From: Aliivibrio sp. EL58
GTDB taxonomy: Bacteria; Pseudomonadota; Gammaproteobacteria; Enterobacterales; Vibrionaceae
NCBI RefSeq assembly: GCF_900312675.1
Contig: NZ_OMPC01000001.1
Location: 498,789-541,631, forward strand
Direction: 5' to 3'
DNA: 42,843 nucleotides
Shown: positions 8,671 through 16,552 of the stretch, piece after piece
Position numbering within the stretch: the first letter of the stretch is position 1
Layout of the letters: every line of letters begins with the position of its first letter
Notes under the pieces: generated by a model
What the model saw: the letters and a program-made list of their open reading frames with translations, nothing else
What the model was told of the DNA's origin: nothing
Databases searched by the model: none
Position numbers and translations under genes: made by a program

Positions 8671-10062
8671 CTATTCTTTTAATGCCGAGCTTTTTGCTTG
8701 AATAATAGGTTTAAGTAGATAATCAAGAATACTGCGCTTTCCTGTAATGATATCTACCGACGTTGTCATTCCTGGGATAATGTAGAATTGAGTTTTCTCA
8801 GCTAAGTCATCTTGTGATGTTCTAACACGAACTAAATAAAAACTGTTTCCTTCCTCATCTTGAATCGTATCCGCACTAATATGCTCTAGTGTTCCTTTTA
8901 AACCACCATAACGAGTAAAGTCATAAGCACTGAATTTAACTATCGCTGCTAACCCAGGACGAAGAAATGCAATATCTTGTGGGGCTATCTTGGCCTCAAT
9001 CAATAATGTATCTTCGGTAGGAACAATCTCAATCAGATCCATACCAGGCTGAATAACCCCCCCTACCGTATTAATATAAATTTTCTTGATGGTTCCCGTC
9101 ACAGGAGAAAGAACAACGGTTCGATTAACTTTATCTTTTAGGCCCACTTGTGATTCAGTTAATGCCGAAAGCTTATCTTGAATGCTGTTCAATTTTTCTT
9201 GCTGTTCAGAGCGAAACTTAAGAGCTGCATCAATTCGGTTTAACACTGCTTCTTGAATAGCAGAGCTTAACACTGGGATTTTTAATTCTGTTGAGGTTAG
9301 CTCTCGCTTCGTATCATTAACTTGACGCTGTAGTTTAAGTAACTCTATTCGAGGGACGACACCTTCATCAGCCAATGGCTTTGTTATATCAAATTCTTTT
9401 CTCGCTAAACCATAACTTGCTTTCAAGCTTCTCACTCGAGATTTAATTTCAACAAGCTCTTGCTGCTTTTGACTGACTTGCTGGTCAAATACAAAAATAC
9501 GGTTTTTTAAGTTATTCATATCCGCGTTATATTCAGCTAACTGTCTTTTGACTACGATTGGATTTTCTTCCATAAACTCAGCATCAAATTTCAATTTACC
9601 TTTTGAGATAATGACAGAATCTTTCCAACGCTTACGACTATTAATATCTTGAATTAAAATACTGTCCATTGATGCTGATAATTGCATAGCGCTTGCCGTC
9701 AAATTGACGAGTTGTTTTTTACGCTCTCTAAAGTCAGAACGAAAACGAGTATCATCAATTAATAATAGCTGTTGACCTTTTTTGACTTGATCCCCTTCTT
9801 TAACCAACATCTCCTTTACTAAACCACCCTCAAGGTTTTGCACTACTTGCAATTGAGATGATGGAATTACCTTTCCTTGTCCAACGGTTACCTTATCTAT
9901 TTCAGCCCATGAAGCCCAAGCAATAGCAATACAGAAAAAGACGGCAATAATCCACAGGAGAATTTTAGCGTTTGTTGGGGTGTTAAGAAGTAGCGCTGCC
10001 GTTTTGTCATCAACAAATTCCAGCTCTTCTTTATTAAGGCGATTCAATCCCTTTTCATTCAT
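8671..10062 (-). CDS. lapC: LapC-type membrane fusion protein (HlyD family)
   Basis: A 463-residue periplasmic adaptor of type I secretion. A short cytoplasmic tail is followed by one membrane helix at about residues 33-52. Next come the biotinyl-lipoyl half motif (LEGGLVKEMLVKEGDQVKKG), a long coiled coil (about 100-300) and the second lipoyl/beta-barrel part (VLSPVTGTIKKIYINTVGG). It bridges LapB to the outer-membrane channel. It is the first gene of lapC-lapG-lapD-lapB. I chose ATG 10062 because AGGGA lies 7 bases before it; an in-frame TTG at 10068 would give two more residues but sits too close to that ribosome site. Confidence 0.92.
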   Translation of the reverse strand: MNEKGLNRLNKEELEFVDDKTAALLLNTPTNAKILLWIIAVFFCIAIAWASWAEIDKVTVGQGKVIPSSQLQVVQNLEGGLVKEMLVKEGDQVKKGQQLLLIDDTRFRSDFRERKKQLVNLTASAMQLSASMDSILIQDINSRKRWKDSVIISKGKLKFDAEFMEENPIVVKRQLAEYNADMNNLKNRIFVFDQQVSQKQQELVEIKSRVRSLKASYGLARKEFDITKPLADEGVVPRIELLKLQRQVNDTKRELTSTELKIPVLSSAIQEAVLNRIDAALKFRSEQQEKLNSIQDKLSALTESQVGLKDKVNRTVVLSPVTGTIKKIYINTVGGVIQPGMDLIEIVPTEDTLLIEAKIAPQDIAFLRPGLAAIVKFSAYDFTRYGGLKGTLEHISADTIQDEEGNSFYLVRVRTSQDDLAEKTQFYIIPGMTTSVDIITGKRSILDYLLKPIIQAKSSALKE

Positions 10063-10197
10063 TTCCAATTCCCTAGACTACCGTGTTAATGAATAACATT
10101 TCCATTACATTAGAATATCGTATTTCACTGTAACTCACTAAGGTTTATTAGTTATATTTTGAAGCTTGAATCATTTCTGAAGAAGTAAGAAGGTATG

Positions 10198-10212
10198 ATT
10201 TACAGTGTAAAT
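10198..10212. other. parS2 centromere site 1
   Basis: ATTTACAGTGTAAAT fits the vibrio chromosome-II ParB2 target NTTTACANTGTAAAN exactly. It lies between lapC and tmcA, with sites 2 and 3 at 36 and 78 bp. Confidence 0.85.
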
Positions 10213-10233
10213 TGAGTGTAGGTTATAAATTCA

Positions 10234-10248
10234 ATTTACACTGTAAAT
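10234..10248. other. parS2 centromere site 2
   Basis: ATTTACACTGTAAAT is an exact match to the parS2 consensus and a perfect palindrome except for its central base. It is second in the cluster of three between lapC and tmcA. Confidence 0.85.
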
Positions 10249-10270
10249 TAGGACAGTAGAATGAGTGGGT

Positions 10271-12397
10271 TTACAATTTACACTGTAAATTATCTAACAT
10301 ACATTTAATGAGCTCTCTCAATTGCAACTCCGCATTTTTTCTACCAATTAAATTGCACTCTTCTATAACGACAGACCATTCTTTGGTTTGAATGATTTTG
10401 GTCACTGCCAGTTCTTTTTGAGGCTCAGATAAATCAATAAGCATTGATAGATTACTAAGAATGAATTGACGTAGTTCATATTGAAGTAATTCATATCCTA
10501 AGCCACCTAACGCAAAAGTAGTCAGTCGTTTAATAATTAAAGGTGACATAGTATCTTTGATTGAAACGCCACCTAAAAGACTAAGTACATCCTTGTATGG
10601 CAGTTCAGAAAATGTCGACATTAACTGCTCAGGGAATGAGGTATAAAAATACTCATCGCCAATAGAGACCCAATTAATACTTTTTTGACTTAATGGTTTC
10701 ATTGCTAATAAAGAGTGTGTTCCACTCGCTTTGTCTTTTGTTATACCTAAACGAACAAAGTGAAAGCCGAGAGCTTGCCAAAAATAATTCAACTCCGCAG
10801 TCGAACCAAAACTGGTACTAAGGTAATCCAACCCCTCTTGTTTATATTTATTTTCTATCGCCCGAATAAATTCCGAGCCAATGCCTCGTTGTTGAAAACT
10901 TGGATCGACAGCAATTCGCATAATACGAAAACTCGATTGAATGGCTGGCTCATCAATACATAATGTTTGAGTTAGTGATATCGCAGCTAAATGCCCTTTT
11001 GGTCGTCGCTTTCCAAGTTGAGCTGCATGAATTAAATCGAGTTCTAACTCTCCCTCTTTAGACATTAAAGCACAGCACACTAACTGCCTATTGCTTCTTT
11101 CTATTCCAACCCAACAAAATAACGTTGGGTCTGTTAATAAAGAAATCCAATCATTTGGCGATGTTTGGTAATGAGCCGATACTAAAAGAGAAAATAAAGC
11201 CTGAGAAAGCGTACTGTCATTAACTAACTGAGACACAGGTAAACAGTGATAATCAATCTTTGCTAAAGGTTCAACTGTCTGAACAGAATCTACAGCTCTA
11301 TTGTGGTTAAGTAAAAATACAGACGACAACCACTCTTCTAACGGATCGTTATTATTCCAGCGAATAGGTTGCTTTATTTCAATTGAACGATAATTTGGTC
11401 TTTTCTTATGAAGTTGTTTTTTGAACTTAATCTCAAAACCTCGCCCGGTACCTTCATAGCCATTAATAGTGGTAGAAAAAACCATGCGAGAATATTGTTC
11501 GACTAATGAAAGTAACATTGGAGCAGGGATTGCGGCCGCTTCATCAACGCATAATAAATCCAGCGTCTGGGGATTTCGAAGTAACTCATCGGGTGCAAGA
11601 TAAATAATCTGAGAGTCATTAATCATTAACTGATTTTTTTGTTTCGTTACAACATCAAAGTTGAGCTGGGCAATACGTTCGGCATGTATAAATATTTCAT
11701 CGACACTTGCACGCTGTGGTGCGGTTACGCCAATAATTAATGGTCGTTCCATCGCTAACTCAGCAATGGCTAGTCCAATCGCTGATGACTTTCCTCTTCC
11801 GCGATCTGCAGTCATGACAAGTGGACGCTTTGTATGACCAGAAACGACTTTTTGAATCGCTTTTACTGCTAATTCTTGATCCGCTGAACGATAAACCGCG
11901 TCATGCCATTTAGAGATATTATCGAGAGAAAGAGGACGCTCAGGTAATACGTAGTCAATATCCGTTTCTTTTAAGCACACCATTTGAGTCATAAAGTGCG
12001 ATAGCCACTGACTAACCGCTAAAGAAAGTGAAGAGCTATCAGTACGAATAAAAAAAACGAGCCCCCCACCAACAACGGTTCCACATATTGCATTAATGGC
12101 ATTCGCATTAAATTCATGGGAAATATCAATCACCAAACAATCGGTTTCTTGACCTAACTTCTTTAAAGCAGACTTAATAGGAAAAGGAACATACTCAGGA
12201 ATAGTCAAATCACCGTACAACTCAACGTTGGCAAATCGTGAACTTTGCTGAGAAAAAAAAGAGTCTAATAATGATTCACACCATTGCTTTGAACCTTCAA
12301 GCAGAATGGGATAACGGATATAACCACTAGCAGCATAAGAAGATACCGAATTTAGAAATGACAGCGCAGAAAGCATTGCAGAAAAGTCCATTAACAT
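10271..12397 (-). CDS. tmcA: tRNA(Met) cytidine acetyltransferase
   Basis: A 708-residue TmcA, which makes N4-acetylcytidine at the wobble position of elongator tRNA(Met) from acetyl-CoA and ATP. An N-terminal domain (about 1-170) precedes an RNA-helicase-like ATPase with Walker A DRGRGKSS (198-205) and Walker B VDEAAAIP (284-291). A GNAT acetyltransferase domain follows with the acetyl-CoA loop QQRGIGSEF near residue 503, then a tRNA-binding C-terminal region. It is slightly longer than E. coli TmcA. No good ribosome site precedes ATG 12397 or the in-frame ATG 12391, so the start is uncertain. The last six codons coincide with a parS2 site. Confidence 0.92.
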   Translation of the reverse strand: MLMDFSAMLSALSFLNSVSSYAASGYIRYPILLEGSKQWCESLLDSFFSQQSSRFANVELYGDLTIPEYVPFPIKSALKKLGQETDCLVIDISHEFNANAINAICGTVVGGGLVFFIRTDSSSLSLAVSQWLSHFMTQMVCLKETDIDYVLPERPLSLDNISKWHDAVYRSADQELAVKAIQKVVSGHTKRPLVMTADRGRGKSSAIGLAIAELAMERPLIIGVTAPQRASVDEIFIHAERIAQLNFDVVTKQKNQLMINDSQIIYLAPDELLRNPQTLDLLCVDEAAAIPAPMLLSLVEQYSRMVFSTTINGYEGTGRGFEIKFKKQLHKKRPNYRSIEIKQPIRWNNNDPLEEWLSSVFLLNHNRAVDSVQTVEPLAKIDYHCLPVSQLVNDSTLSQALFSLLVSAHYQTSPNDWISLLTDPTLFCWVGIERSNRQLVCCALMSKEGELELDLIHAAQLGKRRPKGHLAAISLTQTLCIDEPAIQSSFRIMRIAVDPSFQQRGIGSEFIRAIENKYKQEGLDYLSTSFGSTAELNYFWQALGFHFVRLGITKDKASGTHSLLAMKPLSQKSINWVSIGDEYFYTSFPEQLMSTFSELPYKDVLSLLGGVSIKDTMSPLIIKRLTTFALGGLGYELLQYELRQFILSNLSMLIDLSEPQKELAVTKIIQTKEWSVVIEECNLIGRKNAELQLRELIKCMLDNLQCKL
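10276..10290. other. parS2 centromere site 3, inside the tmcA 3' end
   Basis: ATTTACACTGTAAAT, identical to site 2, lies within the last codons of tmcA on the minus strand and encodes its final residues Asn-Leu-Gln-Cys-Lys-Leu just before the stop. One sequence therefore serves as both coding DNA and probable centromere site. Confidence 0.85.
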
Positions 12398-12530
12398 AAG
12401 AAGATATTATGCGTAAATTGTAGCATGAGATGAATATTTTCTATCTATTAAGAAAAGAAAGTATGACGAAACAAATCGGGAGAAGGTATAATGCTTGCTA
12501 CATTTAAGCCTTCATCATTTAGGAATGACC

Positions 12531-13103
12531 ATGCATTTAAGTCAACTTACTCAACCTATCTACCAAAAGCTATATCAAGACATCGAACAATTTAGAAGTA
12601 CCTTTGACTTAGCAGTAGAAGCACCTGAATCATTAGATGAAAAAAATGACTTATTACACACCTCGTTAGCGATCGAAGAGTTAACAGAATTAGCAGAAGC
12701 AGACAGCAAGCTTGAACAAGCTGATGCCATTGTGGATACAGTTTATGTCTTAATGGGACGTGCGGTACATTTAGGAACGAAGAATTTAGAAGACAATCTA
12801 AGTATCTCGTACTTAATTGACCTTCTCTTAAACGTTGCAAAAAACTTAGATATCGATTTTGTACCATGTTGGGATGAAGTACATTCAAGCAACATGAGTA
12901 AAGTGTGTAAAACAGAAGATGAATACCAAGCGACAAAAACATTCTATGCAGAGCAAGGAATTGAACTGATGTCGACTGAAAAAGGTGGATTCATCATCGC
13001 TAAATGCGCTAAAAACGTAGAATTAGATAACAAAGTAATTAAGCAAGGTAAGGTTTTAAAATCAGTAAACTACCGACCGGCAGATCTTGCGCCGTTAGTA
13101 TAA
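12531..13103 (+). CDS. MazG-like nucleotide pyrophosphohydrolase family protein
   Basis: A 190-residue protein of the all-alpha NTP pyrophosphohydrolase (MazG / phosphoribosyl-ATP pyrophosphatase-like) superfamily. The acidic metal-binding pattern is seen as IEELTELAE (48-56) followed by EQADAIVDTVYVLMG (62-76). The C-terminal third is a less conserved extension with two cysteines and 'DEYQATKTFY'. It presumably hydrolyses a nucleotide triphosphate to monophosphate, but the substrate cannot be told from sequence. I chose ATG 12531 because AGGA lies six bases upstream; ATGs at 12525 and a longer frame from 12495 are less well placed. It is divergent from tmcA and convergent with parB2 across a strong terminator. 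Confidence 0.75.
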   Translation: MHLSQLTQPIYQKLYQDIEQFRSTFDLAVEAPESLDEKNDLLHTSLAIEELTELAEADSKLEQADAIVDTVYVLMGRAVHLGTKNLEDNLSISYLIDLLLNVAKNLDIDFVPCWDEVHSSNMSKVCKTEDEYQATKTFYAEQGIELMSTEKGGFIIAKCAKNVELDNKVIKQGKVLKSVNYRPADLAPLV

Positions 13104-13134
13104 TCTAAGAATAAAAAAAACAACGATTCAAATA

Positions 13135-13178
13135 CAAAAAAGAGCCCGGCTTAGTTAACTAAATCGGGCTCTTTTTTA
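13135..13178. terminator. Bidirectional terminator between the MazG-like gene and parB2
   Basis: Stem AGAGCCCG (13141-13148) and CGGGCTCT (13165-13172), with a second small palindrome (TTAGTTAACTAA) in the loop, an A-run before and a T-run after. Confidence 0.92.
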
Positions 13179-13206
13179 TTATTATAATTAATGGCTAAAA
13201 AACGTA

Positions 13207-14181
13207 TTAAGATACTTTTTGACTAATGTACGCCAAAATATCTTCCATTAATGCATCATCGACTTTTTTCAAATTAAGAGTCAAAGCCGAACCTTTACGT
13301 TTATATGAAGCTCGGCCTTTTACCAATTCAGTACTTAATGGCTTAGCCGCTTCTCTTTTTGGTAATAAATCTTCAACCCAAACTTCAATAAGTTCTGTCA
13401 CTTCTTTCGTCATTCTACTCACGCCAAGCGCAGTAGAACGCGTCCAAACTGCTCCTTGCTCGCCAGCACATTGTCCAAGTAAGGTTTTTTGTTCCTCGTC
13501 AGACAACGTATTATAGAGCTTATGAAGCTTAACAACGGTTGGACGACCAATTTCACTCACACTTGGATACGCTTGTAGCAATTCTAAAGGTAATGTCGCC
13601 GCTTTTAATGCGCCACTCACTAATGCTTCACTGCACTGGCATACTTTCGCTAGCTCTTTTTGATCAGCAACGTCACCACGAGCAAGCATTGCATGCATCT
13701 CTTTACCACGTTCGTACAGTGATAATGGCTTATGAGCATTCGCTACATCAGAAAGAAATTTAGCGTGTTTGGTATTAATGCCTTCGGCAACATAAATTAA
13801 GAAGTCTTGTTCTGCCAAAATACATGACATACGACGACGACTACCGTCAAGAACCTCAATTTTTCCACCTTCAACAATACGACCCACAGCTGGGTATTGC
13901 TGACCACGATCACGCAGTGTAGTTAAAATATCCGATAAAGCATGTTCGGTTAAAAATGATTGTTCACGAGCATTTTCAGCAAAAACAACCGTAGAGTTAC
14001 GTACGTCTTTTGCTGGAATTTTACGTAACTCAAAAGTCACCATATCTTCACCAGCAACCGCAAGTTCAATCACTTGAGCTTGCGATTTTGCTGCTTTTTG
14101 AGCTTCAACTGGTGTTGTTGCACGGCGTTTATTTGTCTTACCAAATAGCTTTGCATTTAAATCAGAAGTTTTAATTGCCAT
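13207..14181 (-). CDS. parB2: ParB2, chromosome-II partition CTPase/DNA-binding protein
   Basis: A 324-residue ParB/Spo0J-type protein that binds parS2 centromeres and spreads along DNA. The ParB N-terminal nuclease-like CTP-binding fold carries GSRRR at residues 113-117. The conserved KPLSLYERG segment (151-159) precedes the helix-turn-helix at about 174-195 (DQKELAKVCQCSEALVSGAL). A long C-terminal dimerisation region follows, as in the chromosome-II/P1-like class. It lies 3 bp after the parA2 stop, with GGGGAG at the end of parA2 serving as ribosome site. Likely targets are the four 15-bp palindromes at 10198-10290 and 15627. Confidence 0.93.
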   Translation of the reverse strand: MAIKTSDLNAKLFGKTNKRRATTPVEAQKAAKSQAQVIELAVAGEDMVTFELRKIPAKDVRNSTVVFAENAREQSFLTEHALSDILTTLRDRGQQYPAVGRIVEGGKIEVLDGSRRRMSCILAEQDFLIYVAEGINTKHAKFLSDVANAHKPLSLYERGKEMHAMLARGDVADQKELAKVCQCSEALVSGALKAATLPLELLQAYPSVSEIGRPTVVKLHKLYNTLSDEEQKTLLGQCAGEQGAVWTRSTALGVSRMTKEVTELIEVWVEDLLPKREAAKPLSTELVKGRASYKRKGSALTLNLKKVDDALMEDILAYISQKVS

Positions 14182-14184
14182 GGA

Positions 14185-15420
14185 TTAGTACTCCCCTTTA
14201 TTTAACGAATTCCAGTGACTATGAAGAACACGCTCAAATTCTAATGCACTTTTCTTAACTGCATCTTGAGCAACAGCCAATGTCTTCTTACCACCTTCAA
14301 AATCTGCCGCTGTTAAGTCAAAAACCGTACTATAAGTATCAGCACAAATTTCAAATGCACGGCTTCGTGGAATAGTCGCCATCATCACTTGATCAGCCAA
14401 TAAATAATTCATTTCAGTTAATACTGAAACTTGTTTTTTATTGTCATCTTCAAACATCGTAGGCATAAGACGAACAAACTCTAATCCATGCCAATCTTCA
14501 GGGAACATTTCATACACAGTTGGTAAATGTTGGAAAAAGTTTACTGTTGATGCCCAGTCTAAACGTTTTGCAGCACATGGAATTAACAGTGAGTTTGATG
14601 CGTACATTGCGTTCCAAACTAATGGATCAACGTGCGGACCTGTATCAATCATGATCACATCAAATTGATCAGCAATTGGGTCAATAACCTTTTCTTTTAA
14701 TAACTTAACAATATCAAGAGAACCATTAGTTGATAAATCCTGCCACGCTTCTGCATTAAACATCGCATCTTCAGGAAAAGCAGAAATGGTTTTTAAATTT
14801 GGATATTGTGTATTAAGAAGTACATTTTTAGCCATAAACTGACCATCAATAACTTCATTTTCAGGGACATTATCCAACATAATATCTACAGCTGAATAGA
14901 TGGTGTCCTGCTCTGAAACACTAATTTGAGGGTTTAAGAAAAGGCGAAGTGACCCTTGAGGATCTAAATCGATTAAACAAATACGATAACGCTTTTCTAA
15001 ATTTAGAGCTAAACAAGCAGCAAGGTGCACAGCACTCATTGACTTACCTGTACCACCTTTTTGGTTTTGAACATTTACAACCCAAGGCTTATTGTTCACA
15101 TTTTTTTTCTGTTCATGAAACGCTGGCATTCCTGCCGCATCCATCAACATATGTGCTTCTGTTAATGAAATCGAATAATGATTTGCATTATTCTTCGTAA
15201 ATTGATGACCCTCAGACTCTAAACGAGTAATTGCTTCATCAAGTTTTCTTCTTGTTAAGCCAGAACGAGTTTCCATCATTGCTTTTGACATTGGAGGGAA
15301 ATGTTCGTTATTTCTTTCTTCAAGAACCAGTTCGATACGGTCGGATTGTACCTGTTGGGTCTGCTCTGCCAATGCAGCTAAATTAGCAATGGTTTTTTCT
15401 CTGTTCATAATATTCGCCAT
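14185..15420 (-). CDS. parA2: ParA2, chromosome-II partition ATPase
   Basis: A 411-residue P1-type (class Ia) ParA. An N-terminal DNA-binding region with a helix-turn-helix (about 42-90) is followed by the deviant Walker A KGGTGKS (121-127). The Walker A' motif LIDLDPQGS follows (149-157), and Walker B comes later in VIMIDTGPHVD. It moves ParB2-parS2 complexes along the nucleoid. In the class Ia family the N-terminal domain also represses the parAB promoter; the promoter must lie just right of 15420 in the origin. An alternative ATG at codon 5 is possible, and neither start has an obvious ribosome site. Confidence 0.93.
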   Translation of the reverse strand: MANIMNREKTIANLAALAEQTQQVQSDRIELVLEERNNEHFPPMSKAMMETRSGLTRRKLDEAITRLESEGHQFTKNNANHYSISLTEAHMLMDAAGMPAFHEQKKNVNNKPWVVNVQNQKGGTGKSMSAVHLAACLALNLEKRYRICLIDLDPQGSLRLFLNPQISVSEQDTIYSAVDIMLDNVPENEVIDGQFMAKNVLLNTQYPNLKTISAFPEDAMFNAEAWQDLSTNGSLDIVKLLKEKVIDPIADQFDVIMIDTGPHVDPLVWNAMYASNSLLIPCAAKRLDWASTVNFFQHLPTVYEMFPEDWHGLEFVRLMPTMFEDDNKKQVSVLTEMNYLLADQVMMATIPRSRAFEICADTYSTVFDLTAADFEGGKKTLAVAQDAVKKSALEFERVLHSHWNSLNKGEY

Positions 15421-15626
15421 TAATGTAACTATGAAATTAATTGTACAGCAATGAAGGTCAATTACAACAAATTGGTGAACGTGAATTTAATAATGTGATA
15501 TACATTAAAAAGAGATAATTATACTAACAAAGCTGTCATTTATGTTAAATACAGACTTAATATTTAGGCTATAACTCGGTACGAACATCACAAAACTTAA
15601 AATGTTACACTGTCACCTAGTGGTAA

Positions 15627-15641
15627 ATTTACAGTGTAAAT
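15627..15641. other. parS2 centromere site 4 at the origin
   Basis: ATTTACAGTGTAAAT matches the parS2 consensus and is embedded in a longer 23-bp palindrome (15623-15645). It ends 2 bp before a 50-bp control-type element. A degenerate half-like copy (TTACACTGT) sits at 15605. Confidence 0.88.
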
Positions 15642-15643
15642 TT

Positions 15644-15693
15644 ACGGAAGCGTGATAAATATCAAACAAATTACGGGCTATGTATTTTCAATA
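15644..15693 (+). repeat. 39-mer-like RctB control element, copy 1
   Basis: This 50-bp block shares 36 of 50 ungapped positions with the block at 15944, exactly 300 bp away. Shared cores are ACGGAAGC, TGATAA, AAATTAC and ATGTAT. It has no GATC, as described for the methylation-independent inhibitory 39-mers of V. cholerae oriII. Equating it with the 39-mer is inference from layout and lack of GATC. Confidence 0.65.
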
Positions 15694-15847
15694 TAAAAAA
15701 TGAAAATAATATTAAAAAAGTATCTTTTATTAGAATAACTACCGCTATTAATAACATTAATCTACCACTTAAATTCTTACTTATTAGAAATAAAATGAAT
15801 TATTACCCGAACCCGGATTAAGTAAGGCGCTCTAAAAAGGAAATAAT

Positions 15848-15929
15848 GAAGCATGATCAAGGGCAAAATAATCGCATTGAGAAGCAATATTCCCTGTAAA
15901 TTGAATTGTAATTAAAGGAAGCATGATCA
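15848..15929 (-). repeat. Two RctB 12-mers in reverse orientation
   Basis: GAAGCATGATCAAG occurs at 15848 and again at 15918, 70 bp apart. On the minus strand both read TGATCATGCTTC, the same 12-mer as in the phased array. Each contains a Dam GATC site. Confidence 0.75.
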
Positions 15930-15943
15930 AGATAAAATTAATC

Positions 15944-15993
15944 ACGGAAGCATGATAAGAGCTATATAAATTACAGAGAATGTATATTCTATA
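15944..15993 (+). repeat. 39-mer-like RctB control element, copy 2
   Basis: Partner of the block at 15644 (36/50 identical, same orientation, no gaps, no GATC). It begins with ACGGAAGCATGATAA, a 12-mer relative in which the GATC has been lost. Confidence 0.65.
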
Positions 15994-16050
15994 AGGGTTA
16001 ACGCAAGATCAATAAAAAAATAGAGAAATAGATCCAGTTAATGAATTACT

Positions 16051-16062
16051 TGATCATTCTTC
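16051..16062 (+). repeat. Single RctB 12-mer
   Basis: TGATCATTCTTC is identical to the first unit of the phased array (16225) and to a copy at 18778. It lies 174 bp before the array, with further GATC sites at 16031 and 16065. Confidence 0.65.
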
Positions 16063-16200
16063 TGGATCTAGATTAGCTTTAACTATGTACAAAAAAATGG
16101 TGTAAAACATCCAATAAAATAGCAAGAACACAGAAACGAACAAAAACACTCTTTAAATAAACTCAAAAATTATCATTTTAGATAAGAATAAGATCATATC

Positions 16201-16209
16201 TGTGGATAA
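16201..16209 (-). other. DnaA box
   Basis: TGTGGATAA is the exact complement of the consensus DnaA box TTATCCACA. It lies 16 bp before the first phased 12-mer, as expected for oriII, which also needs DnaA. Confidence 0.85.
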
Positions 16210-16224
16210 GTTGTGTTTAGACCT

Positions 16225-16350
16225 TGATCATTCTTCACAAAAATGATGATCATTGATTCAATAGGCTTATGATCATGCTTTTAGTCGTTTTGTGATCATA
16301 GATCCGAGCCAATAATGATCATGCTTTCAAAAAAACCTTGATCATGCTTT
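16225..16350 (+). repeat. Six phased RctB 12-mers (initiator-binding array)
   Basis: 12-mers start at 16225, 16247, 16270, 16293, 16316 and 16339, spaced 22, 23, 23, 23 and 23 bp. Units 3, 5 and 6 are TGATCATGCTTT; units 1, 2 and 4 are TGATCATTCTTC, TGATCATTGATT and TGATCATAGATC. All contain GATC, so Dam methylation can control RctB binding. Six regularly spaced 12-mers next to a DnaA box is the known minimal-origin layout of vibrio chromosome II. Confidence 0.9.
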
Positions 16351-16409
16351 CATTGCGCAATAAAAATAGTTATTTATATACAATAACTTGCAAGCAAAAA
16401 ACCGTTCAG

Positions 16410-16463
16410 ATCATAGATCAATATAATCATATAGATCAGTATTAATCATAAAGATCAGTTTAA
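16410..16463 (+). promoter_or_regulatory. Tandem GATC iterons before rctB (probable autoregulatory site)
   Basis: Two adjacent 19-bp repeats, ATCATATAGATCAGTATTA (16426-16444) and ATCATAAAGATCAGTTTAA (16445-16463), are preceded by a shorter relative (16410-16425). They lie 90 bp before rctB in its promoter region. In V. cholerae RctB represses its own promoter through a site in this position; that role here is inference. Confidence 0.65.
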
Positions 16464-16552
16464 AAGAATAATAATTTTTTTCTTTCTTTAAAGATCTAAT
16501 TCCTTTAATCTATACGAAAGAATGATTAAAATACAATGAATGTCAGTTGAAA

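Larger units (their letters stand above)
15421..16552. other. Chromosome II replication origin (oriC2/oriII) and its control region
   Basis: The gene-free stretch lies between divergent parA2 and rctB, the canonical place for vibrio oriII. It contains, left to right: a parS2, a 50-bp control-type element, two 12-mers in reverse orientation, a second 50-bp element, a single 12-mer, a DnaA box, six phased 12-mers, an AT-rich segment and tandem iterons before rctB. The left part corresponds in layout to the rctA/inc region of V. cholerae and the right part to the minimal origin. I see no protein-coding rctA. Confidence 0.9.

Noticed and set aside
10234-10290. Palindromes here as transcription terminators for tmcA
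   Set aside because: Short AT-rich arms with no U-run; they match the parS2 consensus exactly and recur at the origin, so centromere function explains them better.
15421-15640. A protein-coding rctA gene left of the parS2 in the origin
   Set aside because: No open frame with start signals; in V. cholerae the corresponding locus is transcribed but not clearly translated.
16201-16463. Regular short repeats that could suggest a CRISPR array
   Set aside because: Units are only 12 bp with GATC cores and 10-11 bp between them, next to rctB and a DnaA box; no spacers of CRISPR size and no cas genes.
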